This document shows positions 8,194 through 16,851 of a DNA stretch of 64,000 bases, one piece after another; position 1 is the first letter of the stretch; each line of letters begins with the position of its first letter. Position numbers and translations under genes: made by a program. This stretch comes from Sphingobium xanthum (lineage in GTDB: Bacteria; Pseudomonadota; Alphaproteobacteria; Sphingomonadales; Sphingomonadaceae): the NCBI RefSeq assembly GCF_019737615.1, contig NZ_JAHKKS010000004.1:186001-250000 (forward strand). The letters run 5' to 3'. Under the pieces are notes generated by a model, which saw only the letters and a program-made list of their open reading frames with translations, did not search any database and had not been told where the DNA came from.

Positions 8194-9390
8194 ATGCCGC
8201 TGCGGGACATATTTCAGAAGGAAGAGGTGACGAAGGACCGGCCCATATTCCGCCCCGGCGCGTTCAATCGCGAGGCCTGGGAGCGCAATCGCCTGGCTGC
8301 CTCGATCGCGCTGTTTACGGGTACCGGCTTCCTGCTGGCGCTGCCCTTCGCCCTGCGTGCCGGCGCCGAGTTCTTCCTGCCGCTGACGGCGGCTCTGGTC
8401 ATCGCCATCTGCCTCGTGCCGCTGCTCGAATGGCTCGAGCGTCGCCGCGTTCCGTCCCCGCTCGCCGCCCTGATCGCTCTTTCGGCGTTTCTGTTCGTGG
8501 CCAATACGGCGCTGGTGCTGATCGTCGTCCCGGCGACCGACTGGATCGCCCAGCTGCCGGACCGCATCAACCAGATCAAGATGACGCTCGCGCCGGTGAT
8601 CGATCTCTACACACAGGCGCAGGGCTTCGTCGATGGCCTGCTGCGCATGGTCACGGAGACGCGGGCGCTGGGCAATGAGACGGGTGAGTTCGCGCGGCCG
8701 GGCTCGATCCTCCAGATGCTGACCAGCGCGGCGCCGAGCGTGGTCATCAATGTCGTGTTCGGCCTGCTCGTGATCTTCTTCTTCCTCTCGGGCTGGACGC
8801 GCCTGCGCCGTCGCACGATCCGGGGCCGGGGCAGCTTCACCGGCGCGCTCACGATCGCGCGCGTCATCCAGAATGTCGTCGATGCGACCTCGCGCTATGT
8901 GCTGACGATCACGTTCATCAACATCCTGCTCGGCCTGACGGTCGCGCTGCTGCTGATGCTCATCGGCATGCCGACCCCGTTCATGTGGGGCGGTTTCGTC
9001 GCACTGCTGAACTTCATTCCCTATTTCGGGCCGATCGTGGCGGCGATCCTGCTCGGGCTTGGCGGCCTGATGAGCTTCGATACGGTTGGCTGGGCGTCGC
9101 TCCCGGCTGTCATCATGATCGTCGCGCATCTGATCGAGGCGAATATCGTCACGCCGCTCATCCTTGGCGAACGGCTCAAGATGAGTCCGCTGATGATTCT
9201 CGTGTCCCTGAGCTTCTGGACATGGGTGTGGGGGACGGCGGGCGCACTGCTGGCCGTGCCGCTCCTCATCATCATCCAGACCGTGCTGGCGGCTGCCGGC
9301 AAGCCGGATATCGCGGGATTCCTGTTCGAAGCCGGGACGCTCACCAGCACATTGCATGAGCCGCCCGGCGAATATGACGAGACTTCGTGA
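8194..9390 (+). CDS. AI-2E family (PerM/TqsA-like) transporter
   Basis: 398-residue polytopic membrane protein. Several hydrophobic helices are obvious (for example RLAASIALFTGTGFLLALPF, LTAALVIAICLVPLLEWL, AALIALSAFLFVANTALVLI), followed by a soluble central stretch with LPDRINQIKM and a C-terminal helical block with the family signature GFVALLNFIPYFGPIVAAI and NIVTPLILGERLKMSP. Members of this family export diverse small molecules or ions; the AI-2 label is historical and no substrate can be named. It begins 11 bases after thyA and may be co-transcribed with it. The tRNA-Asp gene follows. Confidence 0.88.
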   Translation: MPLRDIFQKEEVTKDRPIFRPGAFNREAWERNRLAASIALFTGTGFLLALPFALRAGAEFFLPLTAALVIAICLVPLLEWLERRRVPSPLAALIALSAFLFVANTALVLIVVPATDWIAQLPDRINQIKMTLAPVIDLYTQAQGFVDGLLRMVTETRALGNETGEFARPGSILQMLTSAAPSVVINVVFGLLVIFFFLSGWTRLRRRTIRGRGSFTGALTIARVIQNVVDATSRYVLTITFINILLGLTVALLLMLIGMPTPFMWGGFVALLNFIPYFGPIVAAILLGLGGLMSFDTVGWASLPAVIMIVAHLIEANIVTPLILGERLKMSPLMILVSLSFWTWVWGTAGALLAVPLLIIIQTVLAAAGKPDIAGFLFEAGTLTSTLHEPPGEYDETS

Positions 9391-9397
9391 CAGGGTG

Positions 9398-9424
9398 TTG
9401 ACAGGGGCATCCCCCTCTTATACC
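9398..9424 (+). promoter_or_regulatory. Probable promoter of tRNA-Asp
   Basis: TTGACA at 9398-9403 followed by TATACC at 9419-9424, a 15-base spacer, about 20 bases before the tRNA-Asp 5' end. The -35 match is perfect; the spacer is short, so the exact -10 is uncertain. Confidence 0.5.
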
Positions 9425-9444
9425 AGCCCCCTCCTCGACCAAGC

Positions 9445-9521
9445 GCGGGTGTAGCTCAGTTGGTTAGAGTGCCGGCCTGTCACGCCGGAGGTCGCGGGTT
9501 CGAGCCCCGTCACTCGCGCCA
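9445..9521 (+). tRNA. tRNA-Asp (anticodon GTC)
   Basis: 77 bases with encoded CCA. Acceptor stem GCGGGTG pairs with CACTCGC (one G-T), the D arm has AGCTCAGTTGGTTAGAG, the anticodon stem CCGGC/GCCGG encloses CTGTCAC (anticodon GTC), and the T arm is GCGGGTTCGAGCCCCGT. Standard sequence for a bacterial tRNA-Asp. Confidence 0.98.
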
Positions 9522-9605
9522 TTTTCCAGAAAATCGAGAGAAGTTGTCGAACGTTTCCCCGATGGGGGAACCGGCCCGATTATGCGTATTCTGCAGTCTG
9601 TGAGA

Positions 9606-9836
9606 TTATTTCGGCGCGCGGAAGCGCCCGGTCTCCATCCAGACGAGCAGCGGCCGCATCGGGAAGATCCAGACGATCCCCGCCACCACATAGACGGCCA
9701 GTTGAACGGGCTGCGGCCAGGTGCCGATGACGACCGAGAAGCTGCCGATGATCGCCGCCCAGATCGCAATGATCGCCAGAATCGCGAGCACGCCGGCGGG
9801 CTTGCGCCAGCTCGGCGGGGGAGGGACGCCGATCAT
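9606..9836 (-). CDS. DUF2842 family small membrane protein
   Basis: 76 residues from ATG 9836 (MIGVPPPPSWRKPAGVLAIL). Two hydrophobic helices (AGVLAILAIIAIWAAIIGSF and LAVYVVAGIVWIFPMRPLL) and a C-terminal WMETGRF fit the alphaproteobacterial DUF2842 family. Its start overlaps the stop of the 5-formyl-THF cyclo-ligase gene as ATGA, so it is translated from the same message. Function is unknown. Confidence 0.8.
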   Translation of the reverse strand: MIGVPPPPSWRKPAGVLAILAIIAIWAAIIGSFSVVIGTWPQPVQLAVYVVAGIVWIFPMRPLLVWMETGRFRAPK

Positions 9837-10408
9837 GCGTCGTCCCGCGAGAGGATCTGCTGCTCGGTCACCACCATGTGCAGCGGCACGTCCCAGGGCT
9901 CGACGGGCAAGGCATCGACCATCTGGCAACTCCATGCGATGCCGATGCGCAGCGCATGCGGCAGCTTGGCGAAAGCGCGGTCATAATAGCCGGCGCCATG
10001 GCCGATGCGATTGAGGCGCCTGTCGAAGCCGACCATCGGCGTTAGGCAGACGTCGGGCATCACGGTCTCGGCCTGCGGCGCGGGCTGCGGAATGCGCATC
10101 TGGCCCGGCACGAGAATATCGCCCGGCGCCCAGTCGGCGAATTCCATGTCTTCCTTGATGCTCCTGCCGAGCCGCGGCAGGCACAGCTTGAAGCCACGCT
10201 CATGGAGGAACTCGAGGAGATTCTCGGTCGGCGCTTCCGAATCCATGGAGAGATAGCAGGAAATGCGCGATCCCGGCGGGATCTGCTCGAGGACGGGATT
10301 GGGCAGCACACGGAATGCCAGGCTGCGCACGGAATTGGGCAGGCCGGCGACGAAAGCCGAGCGCTTCGCCAGCAGCTCAGTGCGCAGGGCGGCGCGTTCG
10401 TTGTTCAT
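9833..10408 (-). CDS. 5-formyltetrahydrofolate cyclo-ligase
   Basis: 191-residue enzyme that returns 5-formyl-THF to 5,10-methenyl-THF using ATP. The family hallmarks are the N-terminal ERAALRTELLAKRSAF, ISCYLSMDSEAPTENLLEFL, and the C-terminal block MVGFDRRLNRIGHGAGYYDRAF, where the G-x-G-x-G-Y-Y-D motif binds substrate. It lies directly downstream of a probable 6S RNA and zapA, the arrangement seen in many proteobacteria (zapA-ssrS-ygfA/fau). Confidence 0.93.
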   Translation of the reverse strand: MNNERAALRTELLAKRSAFVAGLPNSVRSLAFRVLPNPVLEQIPPGSRISCYLSMDSEAPTENLLEFLHERGFKLCLPRLGRSIKEDMEFADWAPGDILVPGQMRIPQPAPQAETVMPDVCLTPMVGFDRRLNRIGHGAGYYDRAFAKLPHALRIGIAWSCQMVDALPVEPWDVPLHMVVTEQQILSRDDA

Positions 10409-10424
10409 CGCTTGACAATCCCGG

Positions 10425-10605
10425 CCGGGGAGAGAGGGAAAAGTGACGGGACCACCATGGCCGTTTGCTGGAAAATCCTCTGACGCCTCAACGTCAGGTG
10501 GGGACCATGTAACGCGGACCAGAGTCCGGCCAGAGACAGCCCCCTAGGATGTATTATCGCCTCAGGGATGTTCGCTAAAGCTCGCACCGGGCAGTACCCG
10601 TCCTG
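10425..10605 (-). ncRNA. ssrS: Probable 6S RNA
   Basis: The 203-base gap between zapA and the 5-formyl-THF cyclo-ligase gene, all on the minus strand, is the conserved location of 6S RNA, which binds sigma-70 RNA polymerase and mimics an open promoter. On the minus strand I can see a terminal hairpin CTGACG-TTGAGG-CGTCAG, a TGGCCG/CGGCCA helix enclosing it, and a CGGAC/GTCCG hairpin. I could not derive the full rod with central bubble by eye, and the exact ends are guesses. Confidence 0.6.
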
Positions 10606-10611
10606 GTCTAT

Positions 10612-10971
10612 CTAGGCGTTGGCGAGCTGAGCCGCAAGGCTGTCGCCCAGCGCCTCGATCCTTTCGGCGAGGCGGGCCAGCGCGGCCAGCGTGTCGCTTT
10701 CATCGATCGGCTCGGGCGGCGTTGGGGCAGGAGCGGGTGCTGGAGCCGCTTCCGCTGCGGGCTTGACGGCGGGCTGGTCTGAGACCGTATCGGCGAGCAG
10801 CAGGCCGGCGAACAGCAGCTGACGCACCTCTGTCAGGCCAGGGCTGCCGTTCTTCACCATGTTGACCCGGTCGGACATCATACCGGCCAGCTGATGCAGT
10901 CGCGCTTCCTCGCCGTCGCGGCAATGCACCGCATATTGCCTGCCGCCCACCATGATTTTCACTTCGGCCAT
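10612..10971 (-). CDS. zapA: Cell division protein ZapA
   Basis: 119 residues. The N-terminal half (EVKIMVGGRQYAVHCRDGEEARLHQLAGMMSDRVNMV) is the ZapA globular domain, followed by a helix (LTEVRQLLFAGLLLADTVSD). ZapA tethers and bundles FtsZ filaments at midcell. The middle (about residues 65-95) is rich in proline and alanine, and the C-terminal helix (LAALARLAERIEALGDSLAAQL) looks like a short coiled coil, as expected for ZapA dimers. The upstream small coiled-coil gene ends one base into the zapA start. Confidence 0.88.
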   Translation of the reverse strand: MAEVKIMVGGRQYAVHCRDGEEARLHQLAGMMSDRVNMVKNGSPGLTEVRQLLFAGLLLADTVSDQPAVKPAAEAAPAPAPAPTPPEPIDESDTLAALARLAERIEALGDSLAAQLANA

Positions 10972-11219
10972 CAGGCTTCGCTCCGCGCTTTCTGAAGGTC
11001 GCCGATCAGCGCATCGAGCGACTTGAGGGCCGCAATCGCCTTGTCGCGTGAGAAGGGATCGATCTCGACGGAACCGGCATCATCGGCCGCCTCGCCATTG
11101 GCGAGCTGGGCCTCCAGAGCTTTGCCATGTTCCTCCGCGACTTGCCTCGCTAATGTCTCGGCGCGCGTGAGCGCTCGCTCCAGTCGTCCGATTGCCTGCA
11201 TCATCGCATCGCTTGCCAT
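10971..11219 (-). CDS. Small coiled-coil protein upstream of zapA
   Basis: 82 residues from ATG 11219 with an AAGGG Shine-Dalgarno just upstream. MMQAIGRLERALTRAETLARQVAEE forms a clear amphipathic helix, and the C-terminus (DKAIAALKSLDALIGDLQKARSEA) forms another. No enzymatic motif is visible. It is translationally coupled to zapA by a one-base overlap, so a role with ZapA/FtsZ is a reasonable guess but only an inference from position. An open frame continues upstream to 11300 without a better start. Confidence 0.65.
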   Translation of the reverse strand: MASDAMMQAIGRLERALTRAETLARQVAEEHGKALEAQLANGEAADDAGSVEIDPFSRDKAIAALKSLDALIGDLQKARSEA

Positions 11220-11490
11220 GGCGGAACCCTTAACATGCTCGTTGGAGATTGCAAAAGCCCGTTCCGGGCGCTTTCTTCCCTGCTGTAGCGACGCGGGCAC
11301 AACTTGATATCAGCAAGCCTGATCTCCCCCACAGGTTGACGCTCGCGACTCGAATCGACATTGAAGCCGCGCGACGACTCGCTGCCTTTGTGGGGTGGCG
11401 CGCTTTGACGTCGCTCATCGACCCCGCCCGGTCCTTGATCGCACCGACGAATGCCCCTGGGGGCCGACAAGAAGAAAGGGGCCTTCGCCC

Positions 11491-13458
11491 ATGGCTGTCA
11501 CCGAGAAGCGGCTTGCCGACACCATCCGTGTGCTGGCGATGGACGCGGTGCAGGCCGCGAACAGTGGTCATCCCGGTATGCCGATGGGCATGGCCGATGT
11601 CGCGACGGTGCTGTTCAAGGATTATCTGAAGTTCGATCCGGAGGCACCGAAATGGGCCGATCGTGATCGCTTCGTCCTGTCCGCCGGCCATGGCTCGATG
11701 CTGATCTACGCGCTGCTGCACCTCACCGGCTATCATGAGCCGACGATGGCGGACATCGCCAATTTCCGCCAGATGGGCAGCCCGTGCGCCGGCCATCCCG
11801 AGAATTTCGAGCTTCCCGGCGTCGAGGCGACCACCGGTCCGCTCGGCCAGGGTCTGGCCATGGCGGTCGGCATGGCGATGGCCGAGCGTCACCTTAACGC
11901 GACCTTCGGTGACGATTTGGTCGATCATCGCACCTGGGTGATCGCGGGCGACGGCTGCCTCATGGAAGGCGTCAATCACGAGGCGATCGGCCTGGCCGGT
12001 CATCTCGGCCTCGGCCGCCTCAATGTCCTGTGGGACGACAACAAGATCACCATCGACGGCGCGGTCAGCCTGTCCTCCAGCGAGGATGTTATGGCGCGCT
12101 ATGCCGCGACGGGCTGGCATGTCACGTCCTGCGACGGTCATGACTTCGCCGATGTGCGCCGTGCTTTGAGCGAAGCAGCGGTTGATCCGCGTCCCTCGCT
12201 CGTCGCCTGCCGCACGAAGATCGGCCAGGGCGCGCCCAATATGGCCGGTTCGCACAAGGTCCACGGCGCTCCGCTCGGCAAGGACGAGATTGCCGCCACG
12301 CGCGAAGCCCTGGGCTGGGATTTGCCGCCCTTCGAACTGCCCGATGACGTCAAGGCCGCCTGGCTGGAGATCGGCAAGGGCAGCAAGCAGGCTCATGCCG
12401 ATTGGCAGGATCGGCTCGCAAGCAATTCACAAAAGGCCGAATTCGAACGCCGCGTGGCCGGCGCGCTGCCGTCCTCCTATTCGCTCAAGCCCTATCTCGA
12501 CAGCCTGATCGCCGAGCCCAGGAAGGTCGCGACACGCAAGGCGAGCGAAATGGCCCTCGACGCGATCAACGTGCAGCTTCCCGAGATGTTCGGCGGCTCG
12601 GCGGATCTCACCGGCTCGAACCTGACTCAGTCCAAGGACCAGAAGGTTGCGTTCAGTCCGGCCGATTATTCGGGCCGCTATGTCTATTACGGCATTCGCG
12701 AGTTCGGCATGTCGGCGGCGATGAATGGCCTTGCCCTGCATGGCGGCGTCATTCCCTATGGCGGCACCTTCCTGGTGTTCTCGGATTATGCCCGCAACGC
12801 CATCCGCATGTCGGCGCTGCAGCGCCAGCGCGTCATCTACGTGCTGACGCATGACAGCATCGGCCTTGGCGAAGACGGCCCGACGCATCAGCCGATCGAG
12901 CATGTCATGTCGATGCGCATGATCCCCAATCTCGAAGTCTTTCGTCCGGCCGACACGATCGAGACGGCGGAATGCTGGGAACTCGCGCTGCAAAACGCCG
13001 CGACGCCGTCAGTTCTGGCGCTCAGCCGCCAGAATCTGCCGCAGCTGCGCGACGATGCCTCGGAAAACCGCTCGGCCAAAGGCGGCTATACGTTGGTCAA
13101 GAGCGCATCGGCGCCCAAGGCTGTGCTGGTCGCCACCGGTTCCGAGGTCGAAATCGCTGTCGAAGCCGCCAAGCTGCTTGAAGCGCAGGGCATCGCCGCC
13201 AATGTTGTGTCCATGCCCAGCATGTCGCGCTTTCTCGCTCAGGACGATGCCTATCGCGCGTCCGTCCTGCCCGCAGGCGCGCTGCGCGTCTCGATCGAGG
13301 CCGGCACGACGTTCGGTTGGTCGACCATCACCGGCAGCGACGGCCTCAACCTCGGCATCGACAGCTATGGTCTCTCGGCACCCGCCCAGGCCATTTACGA
13401 TCATTTTGGATTGAACGCCCAAACGGTCGCATCGCGAATCGTCGCGGCTCTCAACTGA
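11491..13458 (+). CDS. tkt: Transketolase
   Basis: 655-residue thiamine-diphosphate enzyme of the pentose phosphate pathway. The start is ATG 11491 (MAVTEKRLADTIRVLAMDAV), preceded by AGAAAGGGG; the frame stays open upstream to 11395 but without family resemblance. Signatures: NSGHPGMPMGMADV, HGSMLIYALLHLTGY, TTGPLGQGLAMAVGMAMAE, the ThDP-binding GDGCLMEGVNHE, and in the pyrimidine-binding half IREFGMSAAMNGLALHGG and THDSIGLGEDGPTHQPIEH. It heads a tkt-gap-pgk-fba run linking pentose phosphate and lower glycolysis, with 21 bases to gap. Confidence 0.97.
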   Translation: MAVTEKRLADTIRVLAMDAVQAANSGHPGMPMGMADVATVLFKDYLKFDPEAPKWADRDRFVLSAGHGSMLIYALLHLTGYHEPTMADIANFRQMGSPCAGHPENFELPGVEATTGPLGQGLAMAVGMAMAERHLNATFGDDLVDHRTWVIAGDGCLMEGVNHEAIGLAGHLGLGRLNVLWDDNKITIDGAVSLSSSEDVMARYAATGWHVTSCDGHDFADVRRALSEAAVDPRPSLVACRTKIGQGAPNMAGSHKVHGAPLGKDEIAATREALGWDLPPFELPDDVKAAWLEIGKGSKQAHADWQDRLASNSQKAEFERRVAGALPSSYSLKPYLDSLIAEPRKVATRKASEMALDAINVQLPEMFGGSADLTGSNLTQSKDQKVAFSPADYSGRYVYYGIREFGMSAAMNGLALHGGVIPYGGTFLVFSDYARNAIRMSALQRQRVIYVLTHDSIGLGEDGPTHQPIEHVMSMRMIPNLEVFRPADTIETAECWELALQNAATPSVLALSRQNLPQLRDDASENRSAKGGYTLVKSASAPKAVLVATGSEVEIAVEAAKLLEAQGIAANVVSMPSMSRFLAQDDAYRASVLPAGALRVSIEAGTTFGWSTITGSDGLNLGIDSYGLSAPAQAIYDHFGLNAQTVASRIVAALN

Positions 13459-13479
13459 CACCAGGCAAGGAGATCAATC

Positions 13480-14490
13480 ATGGCCATCAAGGTAGCAATT
13501 AACGGCTTCGGGCGGATCGGCCGCCTCGTCGCGCGCGCTCTTCTCGAGCGCACCGATCATGACTTCGAGCTGGTGGCGATCAACGATCTCGGCGACGCCA
13601 AGTCCAACGCCCTGCTGTTCAAGCGCGACAGCGTCCATGGCAACTGGAAGGGCGACGTCTCGGTCGAGGGCGACTCGCTCATCATCGACGGCAAGAAGAT
13701 CAAGGTGACGGCCGAGCGCGATCCCGCGAACCTGCCGCATGCCGCTCTGGGCGTCGAAATCGCGCTCGAATGCACCGGCATCTTCGCCGACAAGGCGAAA
13801 GCCAGCGCGCACCTCACTGCCGGCGCCAAGCGCGTCGTCATCTCGGCCCCCGCGACCGGCGTCGACAAGACGATCGTGTTCGGCGTGAACCACGAGACGC
13901 TGACGGCTGACGACATCGTCATCTCGAACGCGAGCTGCACGACCAACTGCCTCGCACCGCTCGCCAAGGTGCTGCACGATGCCGTCGGCATCGAGAGCGG
14001 CTTCATGACGACGATCCACAGCTACACCAACGACCAGAACACGCTGGACCAGATCCACAAGGATATGCGTCGCGCCCGTGCTGCTGCGCTCTCGATGATC
14101 CCGACCACGACGGGCGCCGCCCGCGCCGTGGGCGAGGTTCTGCCGGAGCTCAAGGGCAAGCTGGACGGTTCCTCGGTCCGCGTGCCGACCCCGAACGTCT
14201 CGGTCGTCGATCTCAAGTTCATTGCCAAGCGCGCCACCACGATCGACGAGGTCAACGGCCTGCTCAAGGCGGCGTCCGAGGCCGGTCCGCTCAAGGGCGT
14301 GCTCGGCTATTCGGACGAGCCGCTGGTGTCGATCGACTATAATGGCGATCCGCGCAGCTCGACCGTCGACAGCCTCGAGACCGCGGTCATCGACGGCAAG
14401 CTGGTCCGCGTGCTGAGCTGGTACGACAATGAATGGGGTTTCTCGAACCGCATGATCGACACCAGCAAGGTCGTCGCCGGCCTGATCTGA
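13480..14490 (+). CDS. gap: Glyceraldehyde-3-phosphate dehydrogenase, type I
   Basis: 336 residues with the NAD-binding start [18 protein letters not shown], the catalytic motif [21 protein letters not shown], and C-terminal [14 protein letters not shown]. Oxidises glyceraldehyde-3-phosphate to 1,3-bisphosphoglycerate. A good Shine-Dalgarno (AAGGAG) lies about nine bases before the ATG. Second gene of the tkt-gap-pgk-fba cluster. Confidence 0.98.
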   Translation: MAIKVAINGFGRIGRLVARALLERTDHDFELVAINDLGDAKSNALLFKRDSVHGNWKGDVSVEGDSLIIDGKKIKVTAERDPANLPHAALGVEIALECTGIFADKAKASAHLTAGAKRVVISAPATGVDKTIVFGVNHETLTADDIVISNASCTTNCLAPLAKVLHDAVGIESGFMTTIHSYTNDQNTLDQIHKDMRRARAAALSMIPTTTGAARAVGEVLPELKGKLDGSSVRVPTPNVSVVDLKFIAKRATTIDEVNGLLKAASEAGPLKGVLGYSDEPLVSIDYNGDPRSSTVDSLETAVIDGKLVRVLSWYDNEWGFSNRMIDTSKVVAGLI

Positions 14491-14514
14491 CGGGCCTTGC
14501 GAGGCTGAGATTTT

Positions 14515-14548
14515 TCGGGCCGGGCATGTTTCGACACGCTCGGCCCGA
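14515..14548. repeat. Inverted repeat between gap and pgk
   Basis: Perfect 8-base arms TCGGGCCG (14515-14522) and CGGCCCGA (14541-14548) around an 18-base loop, in the 80-base spacer between gap and pgk. No T-run follows, so it is more likely an mRNA-stability or processing hairpin than a terminator. Confidence 0.5.
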
Positions 14549-14570
14549 GCCATGATGGGAGACAAGAGAC

Positions 14571-15776
14571 GTGGGCAAACCCTTCAAGACGCTCGACGAT
14601 ATGGGCAATATCGCCGGCAAGGCCGTGCTGGTCCGTGAGGATCTGAACGTCCCGATGCAGGAAGGCTCGGTCAGCGATGATACGCGCCTGCGCGCCGCTG
14701 TCCCGACGATCCTGGAGCTGGCGGACAAGGGCGCCAAGGTGCTTGTCCTCGCCCATTTCGGTCGTCCAAAGGGCCAGAAGTCGCCGGACCTGTCGCTCAG
14801 CCTCGTGACGCGCGGTCTTTCCCAGGTGCTCGGTCGCCAGGTCCAGTTCATCCCCGATTGCCAGGGTGAGGCGGCAGCGGACGGCATCGCCGTGATGCGC
14901 GGCGGCGACATCGCCATTCTCGAAAACACCCGCTTTCATGCAGGCGAGGAAAAGAACGATCCGACGCTCTCCGACGCCATGGCCGCGCTCGGCGATTTCT
15001 ACGTGAACGATGCCTTCTCGGCCGCCCACCGCGCGCACAGCTCGACGGAAGGGCTCGCCCATCGCCTGCCGTCCTTCGCCGGCCGCTCGATGGAGAAGGA
15101 GCTGGACGCGCTCGAAGCCGCGCTTGGCAATCCTCAGAAGCCGGTCGCGGCCGTCGTCGGCGGCGCCAAAGTCTCGACCAAGCTCGCCGTGCTCGAAAAT
15201 CTGGTCGCGCAGGTCGATCATCTGATTATCGGCGGCGGCATGGCCAACACCTTCCTCGCCGCGCGCGGTGTCGATGTCGGCAAGTCGCTCTGCGAGCATG
15301 ATCTGGTCGACACCGCAAACGAGATTTTCGACAAGGCGGAGGCCGCCGGCTGCACGATCCACCTGCCTTACGACGTCGCCGTCGCGAAGGAATTCGCCGC
15401 CAATCCCGCCAGCTACCGCGTCTGCAACGTCAACGAGGTCGCGGCGGACGAGAGGATCCTCGATGTCGGCCCCGCCGCCGTCGAAGCGCTCGGCGACGTA
15501 CTCAAGACCTGCAAGACGCTCGTCTGGAACGGCCCGCTCGGCGCGTTCGAGCTGGCCCCGTTCGACACCGCCACGGTCGCGCTCGCCAGGACGGCTGCCG
15601 CGCTGACCGCCGAAGGCTCGCTGGTCTCGGTCGCCGGTGGCGGCGACACGGTGGCCGCGCTCAATCATGCCGGCGTCGCGGACGATTTCTCGTTCGTTTC
15701 GACGGCCGGCGGCGCGTTCCTCGAATGGATGGAAGGCAAGGAACTGCCCGGCGTCGCAGCGTTGATCGGCAAGTAA
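14571..15776 (+). CDS. pgk: Phosphoglycerate kinase
   Basis: 401 residues starting with GTG at 14571 ([28 protein letters not shown]). Transfers phosphate between 1,3-bisphosphoglycerate and ADP. Signatures: [33 protein letters not shown], the [12 protein letters not shown] and [11 protein letters not shown] segments, and the nucleotide-binding [16 protein letters not shown]. The GTG start follows GGGAGACAAGAGAC and is the only start that gives the family N-terminus. Confidence 0.97.
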   Translation: MGKPFKTLDDMGNIAGKAVLVREDLNVPMQEGSVSDDTRLRAAVPTILELADKGAKVLVLAHFGRPKGQKSPDLSLSLVTRGLSQVLGRQVQFIPDCQGEAAADGIAVMRGGDIAILENTRFHAGEEKNDPTLSDAMAALGDFYVNDAFSAAHRAHSSTEGLAHRLPSFAGRSMEKELDALEAALGNPQKPVAAVVGGAKVSTKLAVLENLVAQVDHLIIGGGMANTFLAARGVDVGKSLCEHDLVDTANEIFDKAEAAGCTIHLPYDVAVAKEFAANPASYRVCNVNEVAADERILDVGPAAVEALGDVLKTCKTLVWNGPLGAFELAPFDTATVALARTAAALTAEGSLVSVAGGGDTVAALNHAGVADDFSFVSTAGGAFLEWMEGKELPGVAALIGK

Positions 15777-15792
15777 GTCCTCATCTCACCTC

Positions 15793-15818
15793 GTCTTTCC
15801 TGCACTCGTGGGAATGAC
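15793..15818. repeat. Imperfect palindrome of the GTCATTCC family
   Basis: Short dispersed palindrome between pgk and fba: GTCTTTCCTGC, a 4-base loop, then GTGGGAATGAC. It resembles the better palindrome at 17611-17642 and may be a degenerate copy of the same repeat. Confidence 0.45.
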
Positions 15819-15941
15819 AAGATGGGCACGCTGACCGGTGCCGCGAACATGGTTGACCGGCTTGCAATTTTCGCACCGAACGGTGAAGAGGCAGGCCTGC
15901 GCGCTCCGGCGCCGTTCGTGGGTTCAACAGACAGGGATGGA

Positions 15942-16844
15942 ATGATGCAGCACTCCGACATGACCGCCAAGATCGCCGAGGGTAACGGCTTCATTGCCGC
16001 GCTCGACCAGAGCGGCGGCTCGACCCCCAAGGCCCTGAAGGGCTATGGCATCGAGGAAAGCGCCTATTCGGGCGACGACGAGATGTTCGCGCTCATCCAC
16101 CAGATGCGCAGCCGCATCATCACCTCTCCGGTCTTCACGGGCGACAAGGTGTTGGGCGCGATCCTGTTTGAGAAGACGATGGACGGTCAGGTCGATGGCA
16201 AGGCGACTCCGACTGCGTTGCTCGATCGCGGTGTCGTACCCTTCATCAAGATCGACAAGGGCCTTGAGGACGAGGCCAACGGCGTTCAGCTCATGAAGCC
16301 GATGCCGGAGCTTTCCGCCCTGCTCACCCGCGCCAAGGGCCTCGGCGTGTTCGGCACCAAGGAGCGCTCGGTCATCAACCTCGCCAATCGCGAGGGCATC
16401 GCCGCCGTCGTCAAGCAGCAGTTCGAAGTGGGCAAGGAGGTGCTCGCGCACGGCCTGATGCCGATCATCGAGCCGGAAGTGAACATCAAGAGTCCCGAGC
16501 GTGCCGAGGCCGACCAGATCCTGCTGGAGGAAATCCTCAAGGAACTGGACGCGCTGCCCGCCGGCCAGCAGGTCATGCTGAAGCTCTCGATCCCCGCCAA
16601 GGCCGGCCTGTTCGATGCGCTGGTCGATCACCCCAAGGTGCTGCGCGTCGTCGCACTCTCGGGCGGCTTCGCGCGTCCCGAAGCCTGCGCCGAGCTCGCC
16701 AAGAACCGCGGCATGATCGCCAGCTTCAGCCGCGCGCTGCTCAACGATCTGCGCCACCAGATGAGCGACGACGAGTTCAACGTCTCGCTCGGCGGCGCGA
16801 TCGACGAGATCTTCGAAGCCTCGACCGACAAGGTCGCGGCGTAA
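15942..16844 (+). CDS. Fructose-bisphosphate aldolase, class I
   Basis: 300 residues from ATG 15942 (MMQHSDMTAKIAEGNGFIAALDQSGGSTPK). Class I (Schiff-base) aldolase: FIAALDQSGGSTPKAL at the N-terminus, ILFEKTMDG, GVVPFIKIDKG, LMPIIEPEVNI, and the lysine-bearing VMLKLSIPAKAGLF. Cleaves fructose-1,6-bisphosphate. Alternative in-frame starts are ATG 15945 and ATG 15960 (MTAKIAEG); upstream codons to 15822 look non-coding. Last gene of the tkt-gap-pgk-fba run; a strong terminator lies 39 bases past its stop, inside the next gene's signal peptide region. Confidence 0.93.
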   Translation: MMQHSDMTAKIAEGNGFIAALDQSGGSTPKALKGYGIEESAYSGDDEMFALIHQMRSRIITSPVFTGDKVLGAILFEKTMDGQVDGKATPTALLDRGVVPFIKIDKGLEDEANGVQLMKPMPELSALLTRAKGLGVFGTKERSVINLANREGIAAVVKQQFEVGKEVLAHGLMPIIEPEVNIKSPERAEADQILLEEILKELDALPAGQQVMLKLSIPAKAGLFDALVDHPKVLRVVALSGGFARPEACAELAKNRGMIASFSRALLNDLRHQMSDDEFNVSLGGAIDEIFEASTDKVAA

Positions 16845-16851
16845 CGGCCTG

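Noticed and set aside
9551..9571. Hairpin GTTTCCCC/GGGGGAAC after tRNA-Asp as a terminator
   Set aside because: Stem is imperfect and no T-run follows.
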